Positions 46,811 to 58,699 of a stretch of 64,000 nucleotides of DNA are shown here, piece by piece. Made by a program: the position numbers and the translations under genes. Under the pieces are notes generated by a model, which did no database searches, was not told the DNA's origin, and saw only the letters and a list, made by a program, of their open reading frames with translations. Within the stretch, counting starts at the first letter, position 1. Each line of letters begins with the position of its first letter. Source of the DNA: Rhynchonema sp. JSB1_4 (lineage: Eukaryota; Nematoda; Chromadorea; Monhysterida; Xyalidae); the NCBI GenBank assembly GCA_030248065.1, contig JASAMV010006222.1, positions 1 to 64,000 of the forward strand, in the 5' to 3' direction.

Positions 46811-49800
46811 ATGGGTTTTGCATTCTGCCATCGTCTGGTTAAACTGTTGCTAATTCTGCTCATCGCCACCGTGCTAACCACGTTCAGCGGTCCGCCACCC
46901 GGTCTAGGTCGACATGCAATCAATCAGCCAACGAGCGGTGGTGCAGCACCGGATTCGGCATTCAAGCGCATGACACCGGACGAACTCAAATTGATGAGGC
47001 ATTTGCTCACCAAGGGCGAGCCACCGACGGCTGAGGACTCAGGCAGAGTGACACGCGAAGCGCGTATGGCGCACGAGAAGATGAAATACCAGAAAGGCGC
47101 TGCGTTCCAATTATGCGAAGAGTGGAACAGTGGTAGCCCGTCAGATGATCTCGTTTGGTGCGTGGCCTTGAAGATTGCTTAGGTATCCTGCACGTTTCTC
47201 TTCAGATATATGCATACGCCATGCATACAACGCTGGATTTATCTCCCAGTTAAAAAAAGATTCGGACAATTTTTAAAAACATTTGACTTGCAGGATGGAG
47301 GGAGCCGACAAACTGCTCCAAATGATTGGTAGAGATCCCAACGCAGGGTGATTCAAATCGTTTTTCTCTCGAGCACTTAACAATTTGCTGAGCCGAGCAC
47401 TAACTGTAGCTATAAACGTTCGTTGCTCTTGTGAATACTTCTGAGTATTCAGGATCACTGTTGAAAAGAACGTTTCATCAGCCGTCGAAGTTGTGCTCCT
47501 TTTATGTTGTTGTTTTTGTATTTCGCTGGTTCCCTTTGGTTGCTTAATACTAACTGAACATATGCATGGTGTAAACCAATGTGAGTCAAATGAAGCGACT
47601 GCTGTCCCCCAAATGGACCATCCTGAATCCTCAATAGTGTTTTCCAGGAGCAATGACCACTTCTTTGCATTTGCGTGCTGATTTGCGTTCTCAAACATAC
47701 AAACTGCCAGATTTCCGCCTGATGTGAGCCTTACTTTAACAGACCAGCCTTTTAACGCACAGTAAAGGCCTAACTACTGTATACTTCGTTCTCCCAGAGA
47801 ATAAAGAACAAATTTTCGCGCGCTGATTGGTCCACGTATGTTCAACAGCCAATCAGCGAGCGAGAATTTGTTCTTTTTGTTCTCTGAGAGAACGAAGTAT
47901 AGTTACCTAGGCCTTAACAGAATCAAGTTTCGAGACGTTGGTCTAATGAGCACCTCTGCACATTGCAGGATGGAGGGTGCCGATCGACTGTTCCCAGTGT
48001 TGAATGATCGCAATCTCTACAATATGTTCCTCGCCCCCGGACAACCTTTCAGTAAGTATTTTGGCAGTTGTGAACCAGAGAAAACAGGGTCGATGTATTT
48101 CGCCAGAGCTGACATTGCTGCGGACGTGAGAAACCGTATCTCAAGGAAGGTACATTATGTACTTTTTCTGTGGTACACACGCACCGTAGGAGTTCTCAGT
48201 TTACGAACAGTTGTTTGACACCCATTATTCACATGTTACAGTACCTTGGTGAGGAGTTAGTCAATCCCGTAAGACGCAAATATGACTGTTGTATGAATGT
48301 CGCCTGTTTCAGACGAGCAAACAAATGTTTCGCTGGCAATGTACATTGAGAGCATGTCGTCTTTCAAGGCACAATCAATGGTAAGCATTTCGTTGTAGAT
48401 GCTTTATGCGTTTCGATTTCAGTTGGTTAAAAGCCCTATGTCCGTCACTGTTTTTGGCGCGGCGCGTGTGTTAAGGAACTGCCCAATTTGCATACTGTAT
48501 CACACTTTAACCCCCCTGGCAGATCGCACACGTGCAGTACAGAAAGAAAAAACGAAGTCGACAGAGAGCGCGTCGACGGCTAGGCAAAGACGAACACTTT
48601 TCGGTAATCTTATCATTCATGTGATGCGCTCAATAATTGATCAGCACACATTAGTCGTTTGAATCAAAGCACCACACACACGCGCACTGCAGAGAGTTGA
48701 AAGGATGACTGTTGTTTATTTAAGATTGCGGGGATGGTTTCAAGCCTGATTTGAGATGCAGCCGAATGGGGAATGGTAGTGGATGATGTTTCAACGTTGC
48801 ATATTTTAAGCACGTGACTGTGGGTGTTGTGTGGTGAGATAGTGTGTGAATGCATTAATTACGAGAAAGAGGGATGCACATTTTCAGTTTGAATTAAAAC
48901 TCAGACACATGTAAGATTAACGACCCCCGCACTGCATTGAACAATAACTCAGTTGAAAACACAACAAACGCACTGCTCCCAACTTTTTAGTCTAAACAAT
49001 GCATGCAGTTAAAAATTTAAAAGTTGTCTTTTAAACTTGCAGGACTTTGAAGTCGACATGTACCTGGCCTTGTCCTGGGTCGATAAACGTCTGCAACACA
49101 ACTGCACGCACGCCATTCTGGTAACCAGCAAGCGTCTGATGGAGCTCATTTGGCATCCCGGTGAAGTCTACTTTAATTGTTGAAACAATTTTCCCTCCAG
49201 AAGCTACAAGCTGTTTCAGATCTGTATTTTGTCAATTCCAAGTTCGGCTATCTGCAAGAAGTGACGACCCCAAACATGATGTTGCTCGTGTATCCAGATG
49301 GCATGATCTTTCAGTCACTCAGGTGAGCCAACTCGTTTTCAACCAGTTTAGAAACAAACAACGATGCCTGAGTTCAAGGAAATCTGTCCTTTCAGAGTTG
49401 ACGTCACACTGGCCTGCATGATGGAGCTGCACGGCTTTCCAATGGACACACAGCGTTGTCAAATCAAGATTCAAAGCTGTACGTTTGCTTGATTAATGAA
49501 ATAATAATCGATTCATCAATTCATTTATTTAGTTAATTTTCAGACGCGTACGTGCAAGAAGTAGTGAATCTGCTCTGGCACGTTGATCTCGAAGCCGAAT
49601 ACCCGTTGAGCACAAATGGGGAGATTCGTTTGAACGACATGATCATTGTCGATCGACAATGGAAGAACTGCGGCAGTTTGTACAAGCTGTTCAGGGGATA
49701 CGGTTGGTCTCACGATACATTCCACTTTATATCGGGTTTGATTGCCACGATACTTGACTTCTAACGATCTCCTTAACGCCTTAGATGACCCGATAATTTC

Positions 49801-52800
49801 TTCTGGTACGTTTCCTTAGCTGCCAGCAGACCGCGCTTTAGCCGCAGCCTACGACAAGCTATTTGATAAGCCAAGTTTGGCAACTTATAGGTACCACCGT
49901 TGCTCTCGAAAACGATGAGCTTGTGCCGGTTACTCTTGCGTGTTTCTGAGGCAGACTTGCATCGCAGCGTGCGTAACGCCCTTGAAATGCATAAAACATC
50001 ACCGAATTACTCTCTTCAGGCACGTGGTCATGTTTGCAAGCGAGTATCGTGATGCGTCGTCTCATTCCGTTCCACATCATTCAAACGTACATCCCAACGG
50101 CCATGTTGGTCGTGATCTCGTGGCTGAGCTTTTATCTGGACGCACGTGCATCGCCAGCCCGAATCGGGCTCACCATCACCACCCTGCTCACATTGACCAC
50201 AATGAGCAATGGCGCCAGACAGGATCTCCCACAGGTACGTGCTCTCCGACAACTGCGAGATTTCGACTGAGGAGGCATTATGCGGGATCGCACCTACACT
50301 CGTTGGAAACGAAAAACTGCATAGTGCACTCAAATTTCCTTTCAATTGTCTCTACTTGACCTCAAGAGAGTCCTAATATAACAGCAACATATCTTACGCT
50401 CTCATTCTGCAATCCTGGGCAAGTGTTCATGTGCCAAATCCAAGTCATGATTGCAGGTATCATACGTGAAAGCACTGGATATCTGGCTGGCCTTCTGCAC
50501 AGTGTTTGTGTTCTCAGTGCTGCTGGAGTACACGCTGGTCAGTTGTGAATTATGATTGCCTAATGCTGTTTTGAACCAGCAAACTTTATTTCAAAAGATG
50601 GCCGAATTCAGGTGAGCTTTTTCATCACGCGCAAGACCACGAGTTGTCATCATTTGCAGTTGGCTCGCAGAATGAAGTCAGCGCTGAACACCATGGTTGC
50701 TCAACCGGAGGTTGGATTTATTATGTACACCTTCCTATTAAAGAAGAAGAAGAAAGGTCTTTCTACAGGTATAGGAAACAGCGGTGTCAGCGTGTTGGAC
50801 CAGTTTCACAGCCCAGAATCACTGTAAACATTATATATTGGTTCTCACAGGTGTTCGGTCAGTTGAAGATCTGTGGCAGTTCGCATAGAAACGTAAACAA
50901 AGTTCATTTTAACTGCATCGCTGCGCAGTGTAACAGTCAATTCCACCGAAACCATACGAGTCCTAAACACAGCTAATCGCGCTGGGGACGATGAGCAAAA
51001 TCTATCGTAAAATCAGCCAAATTCCGCCCACCGTAAGCGATTCCATTCTAAATCTGCTGTCTGTAACGAGTGTATTATATATCTTGATTCGACTATTGAT
51101 ATGTTTTTCAACTCCGATGCTTTGAGAACCCGCGGTGTCGTATTCTAATGCACGTTCTCAGATGAGTTCAAGTATGTAGCAGTAAGCTTCTCAATATGTC
51201 CTGACCTATGTACATGGGTATGTTGAATAGATCATTGTCAAACTGAAATTACTCTTCTGAATTTCTTCTCTCTGTATCCTGTCATAGCGACAACCCCAAA
51301 GCCAAAAGTACAAATATCTGTACGTATGTGTTGTAGTGTCGGTACCAAAAATTATACCACCATCATTTTGGTGCGCTTTTGACATTGCTTTGATCGAGGG
51401 TGGTCGTCAATACTCAAGGCATGGAGTGGGGGCATAGAACCGAGTTGGTCCCGGACACGGCATCAAAACGCTGTTAATCGTCATCGCTTCCATGCAGATA
51501 GCCTTCAATCGGTGTAACATCAGCCAACCGGCCGCACTTCGTTTCTGCATATTACACACACACGAGTGCAGTAATTGCGCATATGTACTTGACCAGGTGA
51601 TGTTGCACACACGAGGTACAGTATATAACAGTGCTTTGATGCCATGTCCCGACCAAAGTGTAAACATGCCGTAATCAAGTGTGCTAAAGCTGACCCTTTT
51701 CAATGATTAGGAAATGCGTCACGCGGCGGACCCTCGGCTTGCTGAGCAGGAAAAACTGGACCCCGTAAGTGTGTTGTGGTGGATCAGCTCACTTGTAATT
51801 GTTGTGTTGCTGTGTGCGTTCTAACCCCCACTGTGCGTGCGTGCGTGTGAAGTTTGGTTTTGACTCCGGAATTCCACGACTCTGGTGTTGAAGCTCAAGT
51901 TGTATCTTTCCCAAACGACATGTACAGACAGTAAATCCGAACGGGCGAATATGGAGCGAAACTACATAAGTGAACTGAAAACTTCGTCCTTAGGTTTTAG
52001 GGTATGAATTTGCGATGATTTTAATATTTTAAGCTTTTTCTGGTTTTGCTCCATGGGCAACGGCTTGTAGCACTGAAACCATTCTTGATGGCGTTGCTCA
52101 TATTTGGGAATGGGAACCCAATCTCAATGTCGTAGTTTATGGCTTTATGTTTCCTGGCGTTCTACAAAGACCTCTTTGTTATCAAACTATTAGGTGTGAA
52201 TCAATAACTAATCTTCCTCCCACTCAGGAAAACGAAAAGTTTCTGCGGGACTTTTTGAAAATATCGGTAATTTTTTTATTAAACGGGTTTTTGATCCCTG
52301 ATGTTGCACACTGGGCTTAAGTTTTGGAAGGATTTACCACATTTAAAAAAGCACTTTGTTTGTCCAATGCAAGCACCGAAACAGCACCATTGCACATTTT
52401 ATTTAGGGCTGACAGCAAAGCACAAGAATTTCGGAATGGCTTATTCTATTTTGGGCAACACTCATAAATTCAAAAGCTCACGCGTTTCGGGAACTGCAAA
52501 TTTGCAAGAGATTATCTATTTGTTACCCTTTTTAACGCTGTTTTCTTCTGAGCTTATTTTATCTTTCTTTGTATTTTGCAGTTTTCTTGTTGTATCTACG
52601 CTTCGGCTTTTTTGTTCTTTATTCTATCAAAACCTTTCTGCTTCATCCAGTTTGACCGTCCAATGCTTGGTATTCCCGTAGCAGTACCAGCTTAATTGGC
52701 TGAGGCATTTAGGCCAAAGTCCAACAATGCTTCGTGTTAACTTTGAATGCAGGCGCTACGACTGTGGTTGCACAACGACAAAGGCATTGGACAGCATTTT

Positions 52801-55800
52801 GCGACAGAGAGGCAGCGCAAATTTTGACCACCATGAAAGCTGTTCATTTTGATTTAGGGAACAACGATTACACTGGCCGAAATTAGTGGTGAAACCGCAT
52901 TGCAAAATACGACCCAAGTACCTATGCCTTTGTTAGGTCGTACCTTCAGCCGTGTAGCCGTGGTGCTGACTTTTGAAGTTGTTACACGGACCATTGTTCA
53001 AACAATACATTTCTGTAATGTGTAGCGAGTGAGCTTGCCCCGTCTTTGTTGCAGCGTTTGACGCAGCGCAAGGCGACTCGCGAGTCCGACAGGGCGATGG
53101 GCGTGGTGGGACGTGCTCGAAGGTCGTCGACTGATTTTGACATTGGCAGCTCAAATGAGGATATTAGAACGGTAATATTGCCATAGTGTTGTGTTGGCCA
53201 TGCCTTGTGTCGTGTGTTTGGCGGGGTCTGATATCATGTAGAAGTTTGCGTGGTCCAGGCAGGGTGAGGTTGTCTGTCATCGAATCTACAAGATACGGTA
53301 TCGCCACGCTTCGATGGAAATGTTCCCGCCACAAGTTGAACCCACAAAGCACCATCTCCACAATGCTTTCCTTCTGTCTGACTCTTTAACCTTATTTTGC
53401 AACCTACTGACAGCTCTGTTTGCCCTTCGATCTTTCCCACAACTACTGTCTTCCCTTTCTAACTATTCCTTTCACCCTATACGAGCATCCTTCTTGCGCA
53501 TAATCACTCACGAAACATCAAATGCACAGGACCACTATCGTGAACACTACATACGCATTGAACGCTCGCGTCACTCCTCCACTGACACTGTAAGTGGTGG
53601 TGTACTAAGTGAAAACGATGAGAAAATGGGTTGAATTCTCACGTCCATAATGGCTAACGGCTCAGTCAAGATTTCACATAATTGCTGATGGAGAATTCTA
53701 CTCAGCGCCAGCTATGTGTACAGTATGTATGTTGTGACACTGTTGTCGGTTGGTATGCTTGGTGTTGCCCCAATCCTGCGCCGTGCACAGTGAAGAACAA
53801 AATCACACATTTATCTGCATAACTTTCGCAAATCAAGGAATAATTTCCGCGCATTGAGACACTGTATCACAGTTTGGACCAATTTGAAACAGAAACCACA
53901 GTGTTGGCACACATTGTTGGAACCCAAGACGCAATGACATTTGCGAGATGATTGAAATGCTTTTATAATGACAATCATATACAGTGAAGAAACAGATTTA
54001 GACAAGGGTTTTAGTGACATTTTGCCATACTGACCGCTTGTCACCGTGGTGCACCTTTCAATTCCTGTCCTGTTATTTGTTTGTATTCCCCTTGCTTGTT
54101 CCCCAGCACCCATCCACTGTGGTTTCTGCATGCCTTTCTAACAATCGCACGAACTGACCCTCGGGCAGGGTTGAAAAAAAAAATTTTTTTATTAACGAGC
54201 TTTTTTTTGATTTTTTTTTGACGAAAATTTTTTTTATTAGAAAAAGTGTTGCAAACGACGTTTCAGGATAAATGAAATCGATGCAACATATTTTTCAAAA
54301 ATTGAAAAATTTTCGCCTGAGACCCAACTTGTGTGGTGACACCCGGTAGCATTGTGCAGATTCTATGGAATCCTACCAGTCTGAGATTGATGTTCACTAA
54401 CGATGTACTCTAATGTATGGTAGCATGCCGTACAACGTATTTTAATGCATCTAATGCCGTATATCTGATATACGACCATCAAAATATCGATTACAGCCCA
54501 AATCTTGCGTGTCAGATCGACTTTGCGCGCCCGGTTTTGCACCAGACCTATGTATATATATGTGTAGTAGCATGCAGTGGTACATTATCGGTGCCACATC
54601 ACTATAAAAGACCATCCCCGCACATCCCTGTACGGATTTGGGGACAATACAGGGCGCCGCAGGCGCGATTTTGGAAAAATTGTCCCGTCCACAGAAAAAA
54701 AGTGCCAATTTTTTGCCTCGAAAAAGGCCATTTTTGGACATTTCAGCCCATTTTGGGCAACTTTTTTTTATTAAAAAAAAAAAGCAAAATCTGAGTTTCA
54801 AAAAAAAAATTTTTTTTTTAAAAAAAAATTTTTTTAATTAACCACTTTTTTTTTGAAACAACCCTGCCCTCGGGGCTTTCGTTGTTTCAAGAGAAAGACC
54901 TACAATCGTTAACTTTTGTCATAACGCTTTGATCTAACATAAGGAAACATAAGAAAATGTCTGTCAGGCACTGCTGGTGAATCAGAACACAGCGCTGAAC
55001 GCGAGCAGCACAACCAACGGTGGCCCGGGTGCATCAGTGAACATCGCAAACAGCAGCGCTGCCAATCTGCTAACAGTGGGATCGGACCCACGAACACGCA
55101 CACTCAACCCTGAAGAGATACTCCTCACAACGGACGATGGCAAGGGGGTACGTCAAGTATATCAGGCTGATGCCAATTGTATAGTCCGTCCATCAGCTCA
55201 TGTCACTTTTTGATGCTGCAGGCCGACTTGTTCCCTTCCTCCCACGTTCTAATGAAAGAGAAATTGAGTTTCCGAAAGAAATCATTTTTTGCTCCCGATA
55301 GTAGATTTTTTATGAGATCGACGTGTTTTATCCATTTTAATTTAATTTTAAATTTGATCGAATTCAATATTTTTCGACACATTCTATCATTTTTTTACTT
55401 TGTTTGCAAAAACGGTCACACCCAATTTCTCTTTCATTAGAACGTGGAGGAAGCGAACAAGCCAGCTAAGCAGCAACACAAAGTGACATGAGTTGATGGA
55501 AGGACTATATGTGCTGTTGCTCCTTGCGTGTTATGTTAGGACTGGCTTATTGTACTGTCGTCAACTGGCGCTATATTTACCGGCCTTTCGTCAACTATAT
55601 GTACTGTATGTATAGTCCAGCCACGAACTCATGAGACGAAATTTTGAAGTGTACCTGAACGGATCCAATAATGTTCCGGTTCCACGTGTTTCAGAAATGA
55701 AAGAAAGAGAAATGCATGTATTTTTTAAAAACACGCTCTCCACCTCGGTGCGTAAATTCCCTTTTGACTCCCAAACATTTGTGTGCTGAACGATGTTGCT

Positions 55801-57010
55801 GTTCGCGTAAGCACGCAACAAATTGAGGTCAGCCAGCTGGAACTTGTCATGATGTCTCTCGGCCCAATCTCTTTCTTTTGTTTGCGAAAACCCGTGTAAC
55901 CGGCGCATTTTTGAATTTGGCCAAGCAAGCTTTAAAAAGAGTCGTCTCATGAGCACGTGGTTGGACTATACGTGGAACCAGACCCACGACTTTGGTAGTC
56001 AACTGAACAGGCCGCATATTGCATATTTCGTTCTTATCGCAGAGTTGCCTGTTTAGCCTCACGGCGTCTTTATGGAACAGTTGTCTTCTTAAAATCTTAC
56101 CAGACACTTGTTTTTACGTAGATATTCACATGGAGAGTCGGGCGTTTTTCGAGCTCCCGCTCCAGCAGCTGATTCGCTATTCTCCGACTCCTTTATCATT
56201 TTGTTCTGCAGTGTCGCCATTCCACTTTGCAGAGCACCGGCGGTCTGTTCAGTGTGGCGAGCGCACAACGAAAACGTCACTCGCATTGTGGCATCAATAC
56301 AAACATGAATGATGACGTCATACAAGCATCGCATGTCAATCGTGGTTCACGTGGACGATCCTGCAGTCCGTCCACTGAAGAGGTACACTGTACACCAAGC
56401 GGGGTGGTGGTGCTCAACATGCATGAGTGAAATAAGAAGTTCTATTAGGCTGTGGGCTTCCAGCGATGATTGGCTTCGATCAATGTCTCACTTTCAAAAA
56501 ATCTGTATTTGAAAGTTTTGACAAACTCAAAATTTAAGACCGACCAACTGATCCAAGTCAATCCCACGACGACGTGTGCGATGATAATGCGTACTATATC
56601 TGTGGCTTTCATTTTCTTTGTTTGCCATCTTAAAAAAGCAAACCATTCCTCACAATAATCACCATTGCTGTAGTTCTTTTTAGCGACACAGCCAATCAAC
56701 CTTGCATCAATTCAGTTAAGACGACCCGTTCCCCTGGCAGGTTCTGCGCAAGCCGTGCGCGTTGTGTGCCCAGAACTGGGAACGCATCGGCAAGCGAATC
56801 GACAAGGTGTCCCGCGTGGCTTTCCCCGCTTTGTTCATGGTGTTCGTCATGATCTACTGGGCATTCTATCTATGCAGTCAGTGTCGGTTGCCCAGCTGGA
56901 TGCCCCTCATCTGCGGCGAATGCTACGAACTGCCCACCAATCATGTCAGGATACCCAAAGAGTACGAAGTGCCCCTCGAGAACAGCTTCCCCGCGAATGT
57001 AAAGATTTGA
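46811..57010 (+). CDS. Cys-loop ligand-gated anion channel subunit (glycine/GABA/glutamate-chloride type)
   Basis: Eighteen exons, all phase-compatible: 46,811-47,157; 47,969-48,051; 48,313-48,380; 49,043-49,160; 49,220-49,322; 49,396-49,478; 49,544-49,702; 50,020-50,234; 50,457-50,537; 50,580-50,611; 50,671-50,710 (end uncertain); 50,973-51,032; 51,711-51,764; 52,228-52,266; 53,055-53,171; 53,530-53,589; 54,968-55,147; 56,741-57,010. Predicted length about 702 aa. Signal peptide 1-26 (LVKLLLILLIATVL). Cys-loop C247-C261 with 13 residues between (MMELHGFPMDTQR). A second cysteine pair, C310/C325, is typical of glycine/GluCl-type subunits. M1 about 337-357. M2 begins PARIGLTITTLL (366-377); Pro-Ala-Arg marks chloride selectivity, with Gly at 2' and the Leu gate at 9'. 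M3 about 396-419, M4 about 637-657. The cytoplasmic loop is long (about 215 aa). A plasma-membrane pentamer subunit is expected. The ligand is not predictable from sequence, and an amine or orphan clade is possible. Confidence 0.93.
47294..47328 (+). other. Alternative exon 2a of the anion channel gene
   Basis: After TTGACTTGCAG comes GATGGAGGGAGCCGACAAAC, nearly the same as the start of exon 2b (47,969: GATGGAGGGTGCCGATCGAC). Ending at the GTAGAG donor it is 35 nt. It begins in phase 2 and ends in phase 1 exactly like the 83-nt exon 2b, so it can replace 2b and would shorten the protein by 16 residues. Using both would run into a stop. It could instead be a decayed duplicate. Confidence 0.55.
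47765..47916. mobile_element. 152-bp fold-back MITE in anion channel intron
   Basis: Near-palindromic: AAGGCCTAACTACTGTATAC on the left against inverted AAGGCCTAGGTAACTATAC on the right, followed inwards by TTCGTTCTC and GCGCTGATTGG in both arms. TA precedes the left end. The terminal AAGGC recalls the 295-bp MITE at 5,559. It lies between exons 2a and 2b. Confidence 0.8.
54650..54872. repeat. Copy of the 7.43-7.63 kb sequence in anion channel intron 16
   Basis: From GGCGCGATTTTGGAAAAATT through the A/T homopolymer block to GAAACAACCCTG it follows 7,438-7,625 of the left arm (and the mirror in the right arm). A third location for the same repeat family, outside the palindrome and inside a gene. 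Confidence 0.85.
55180..55509. mobile_element. 330-bp TA MITE in anion channel intron 17
   Basis: Ends TATAGTCCGTCCATCAGCTC and inverted TATAGTCCTTCCATCAACTC. Inner inverted segments include TTCTAATGAAAGAGAAATTG. A relative of the left-arm sequence around 5,390-5,490 (CTGACGGACGACGAGC side). Confidence 0.85.
55611..55970. mobile_element. 360-bp TA MITE in anion channel intron 17
   Basis: Ends TATAGTCCAGCCACGAACTC and inverted TATAGTCCAACCACGTGCTC. Same family and same length as the left-arm element 5,488-6,144 once its nested insert is removed. It is 101 bp from the related 330-bp element, suggesting a preferred landing site. Confidence 0.88.
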
Positions 57011-57534
57011 ACATGATGTGGTTGTTTCTTGTGATGGTCGTTACTTTCTTGTCAAATTTACGCGCAGTATAATTTAATTAACTTTTTTTGAAGTGTGAAG
57101 TTTTCCTGCGTTTGCCAATCCTTCTTTTTAATTGTTGTGCGCGTTTTCAGATCGAAGGTTGTTTTTTACTGTCGTCACATCAGTTTGGTAACCTGGTTCC
57201 CTGACCCTGTTGCGGCGGTCCTATCAGTTTGGTTCATTCATTCATACACATCAATCAAATGTCAGAAAGAGGGTCATTAATTTAGATTTCCCAGCACGTG
57301 TCCTTACTATTCAAGAAATTTTCTCAATTTTGCGAGAAAATCATCATAAATACCCATTCATACCAGTATCATAAATTTTCAAGAACACAGGGTTTCTCTC
57401 CATACTTTTTTGAAAAATCTGTTGCACATCCCAATAATTGGTTGCTATTATCAGGAGGTATACATACATAGGTCTACAGAATGGAAATTGATCATGCAAT
57501 GTTGTTCCAAGTGAAAAACCGTTGGATAAATGCT

Positions 57535-57540
57535 AATAAA
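57535..57540 (+). terminator. Candidate poly(A) signal of the anion channel gene
   Basis: AATAAA 525 nt after the stop codon; another AATAAA lies near 57,776. Nothing in the sequence decides between them. Confidence 0.25.
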
Positions 57541-58080
57541 AGCCATGTACCTTCTTGGTCTCGATTGAGACCTGGACCTGTATTCATATTACATGTTTGT
57601 CTGAATTCCTGTTTTACGTTTCTGAACATTTGCCTTGTTGTGATGTGTATTTCAAGAATTCTAGAGTTTCCTCTTTATTATTCCTTTTGTTTATTGACTT
57701 TTTACCCCTTAAAACTTTTAATGCTTCCTGATGTGATTTGATTTGGTTGCGAATTCCGGTGAAACATCAAAGACAAATAAACATTTATCAGATAGAAAAT
57801 CTTTGAACTGATGATGTCGAATAAAGTCAATCCTTGCGCTGGAGCAGTAAAAAACGGTAGCAGCCATCAACATGATATATACATAGTTCAATGAAAAAAG
57901 TTTGAAAATGGAAAATAACAGAATGGGTGACAAAAAATGTGCGCAACTTACTATAACTACGACATGCAATGAGCTGAATTGCACAGGCAAGTTCTCGTAA
58001 AAAAATTAAAGAAATCGTTATATGGTGCACCTCGAACAACATTGAAAGCAAAAATGCCTGTTTCTCCAAGTAAGCTTATA

Positions 58081-58318
58081 GGTTGGACACAGAAACTGGA
58101 ACACGGAAATATTTCCGTGTGAATAGTTGTTGTTTGCGTCAACACGCTTGTTTTGACGTCAGCACGCTGGCTTTTGTCATCATCACTGCAAAAGCACCGT
58201 TTGCGTGCCTGAATCATTTCCATGTTCCGTGGCACGGAAATATTTCCGTGTACCGTGATTCTCCAAAATATTCACGGAACACGGAAATATTTCCGTGTTC
58301 CGGTTTCCGTGTTCAACC
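58081..58318. mobile_element. 238-bp fold-back MITE with ACGGAAATATTTCCGT palindromes
   Basis: Ends GGTTGGACACAGAAACTGG and inverted GGTTGAACACGGAAACCGG, flanked by TA (58,079-58,080 and 58,319-58,320). The 16-bp perfect palindrome ACGGAAATATTTCCGT occurs three times, near both ends and in the middle. Tc1/mariner-type by its TA duplication. Confidence 0.87.
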
Positions 58319-58699
58319 TAAGTCCACCCTTGGGTTCATGGCTTTGCTGCAACCTCGGAGACAAAACAGTTCGACGGATAAACTCAATGTCGGAAAAGTG
58401 CCAATATATATTCATCTGAGCGAAGCCTAAGCGAAGAAGGAAACCGGTTTTCGGCTAGGAATAGATTCCGATCGTAAAACAAAACAGATAAAATAAAAAC
58501 CACAATATTGACACAAAAAATTGAGCATTTGATTTGGATGGAAGCGGCGGCGAACTGTGCAGTAAACTCGATGTATTTTTGAAGTGGGGTGAGCACCGTC
58601 ATGTTCTATTGCGTGTTGTCGGCAAACGCGTGTACAGATTTTTCATCGATTAATCCAATAAACAGAACCGGTTTGAAGATAAACGACGTAAAATCGTCG

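Larger units (their letters stand above)
57011..58699. other. Convergent intergenic region
   Basis: This is the tail-to-tail gap between the anion channel (+) and the GALNT2-type gene (-). It is AT-rich with no supported exon and contains the fold-back MITE at 58,081-58,318. I see no canonical AATAAA on the minus strand close to the GALNT2-type stop. Confidence 0.6.

Noticed and set aside
52301..52681. Open frame of 126 aa in a channel intron
   Set aside because: Lies wholly within the intron between two phase-0 exons. Including it would need splice sites I do not see, and the translation looks like chance.
52753..52830. Extra channel exon starting GCGCTACGACTG after an AG
   Set aside because: No usable donor in a compatible phase before a stop; the neighbouring phase-0 exons join without it.
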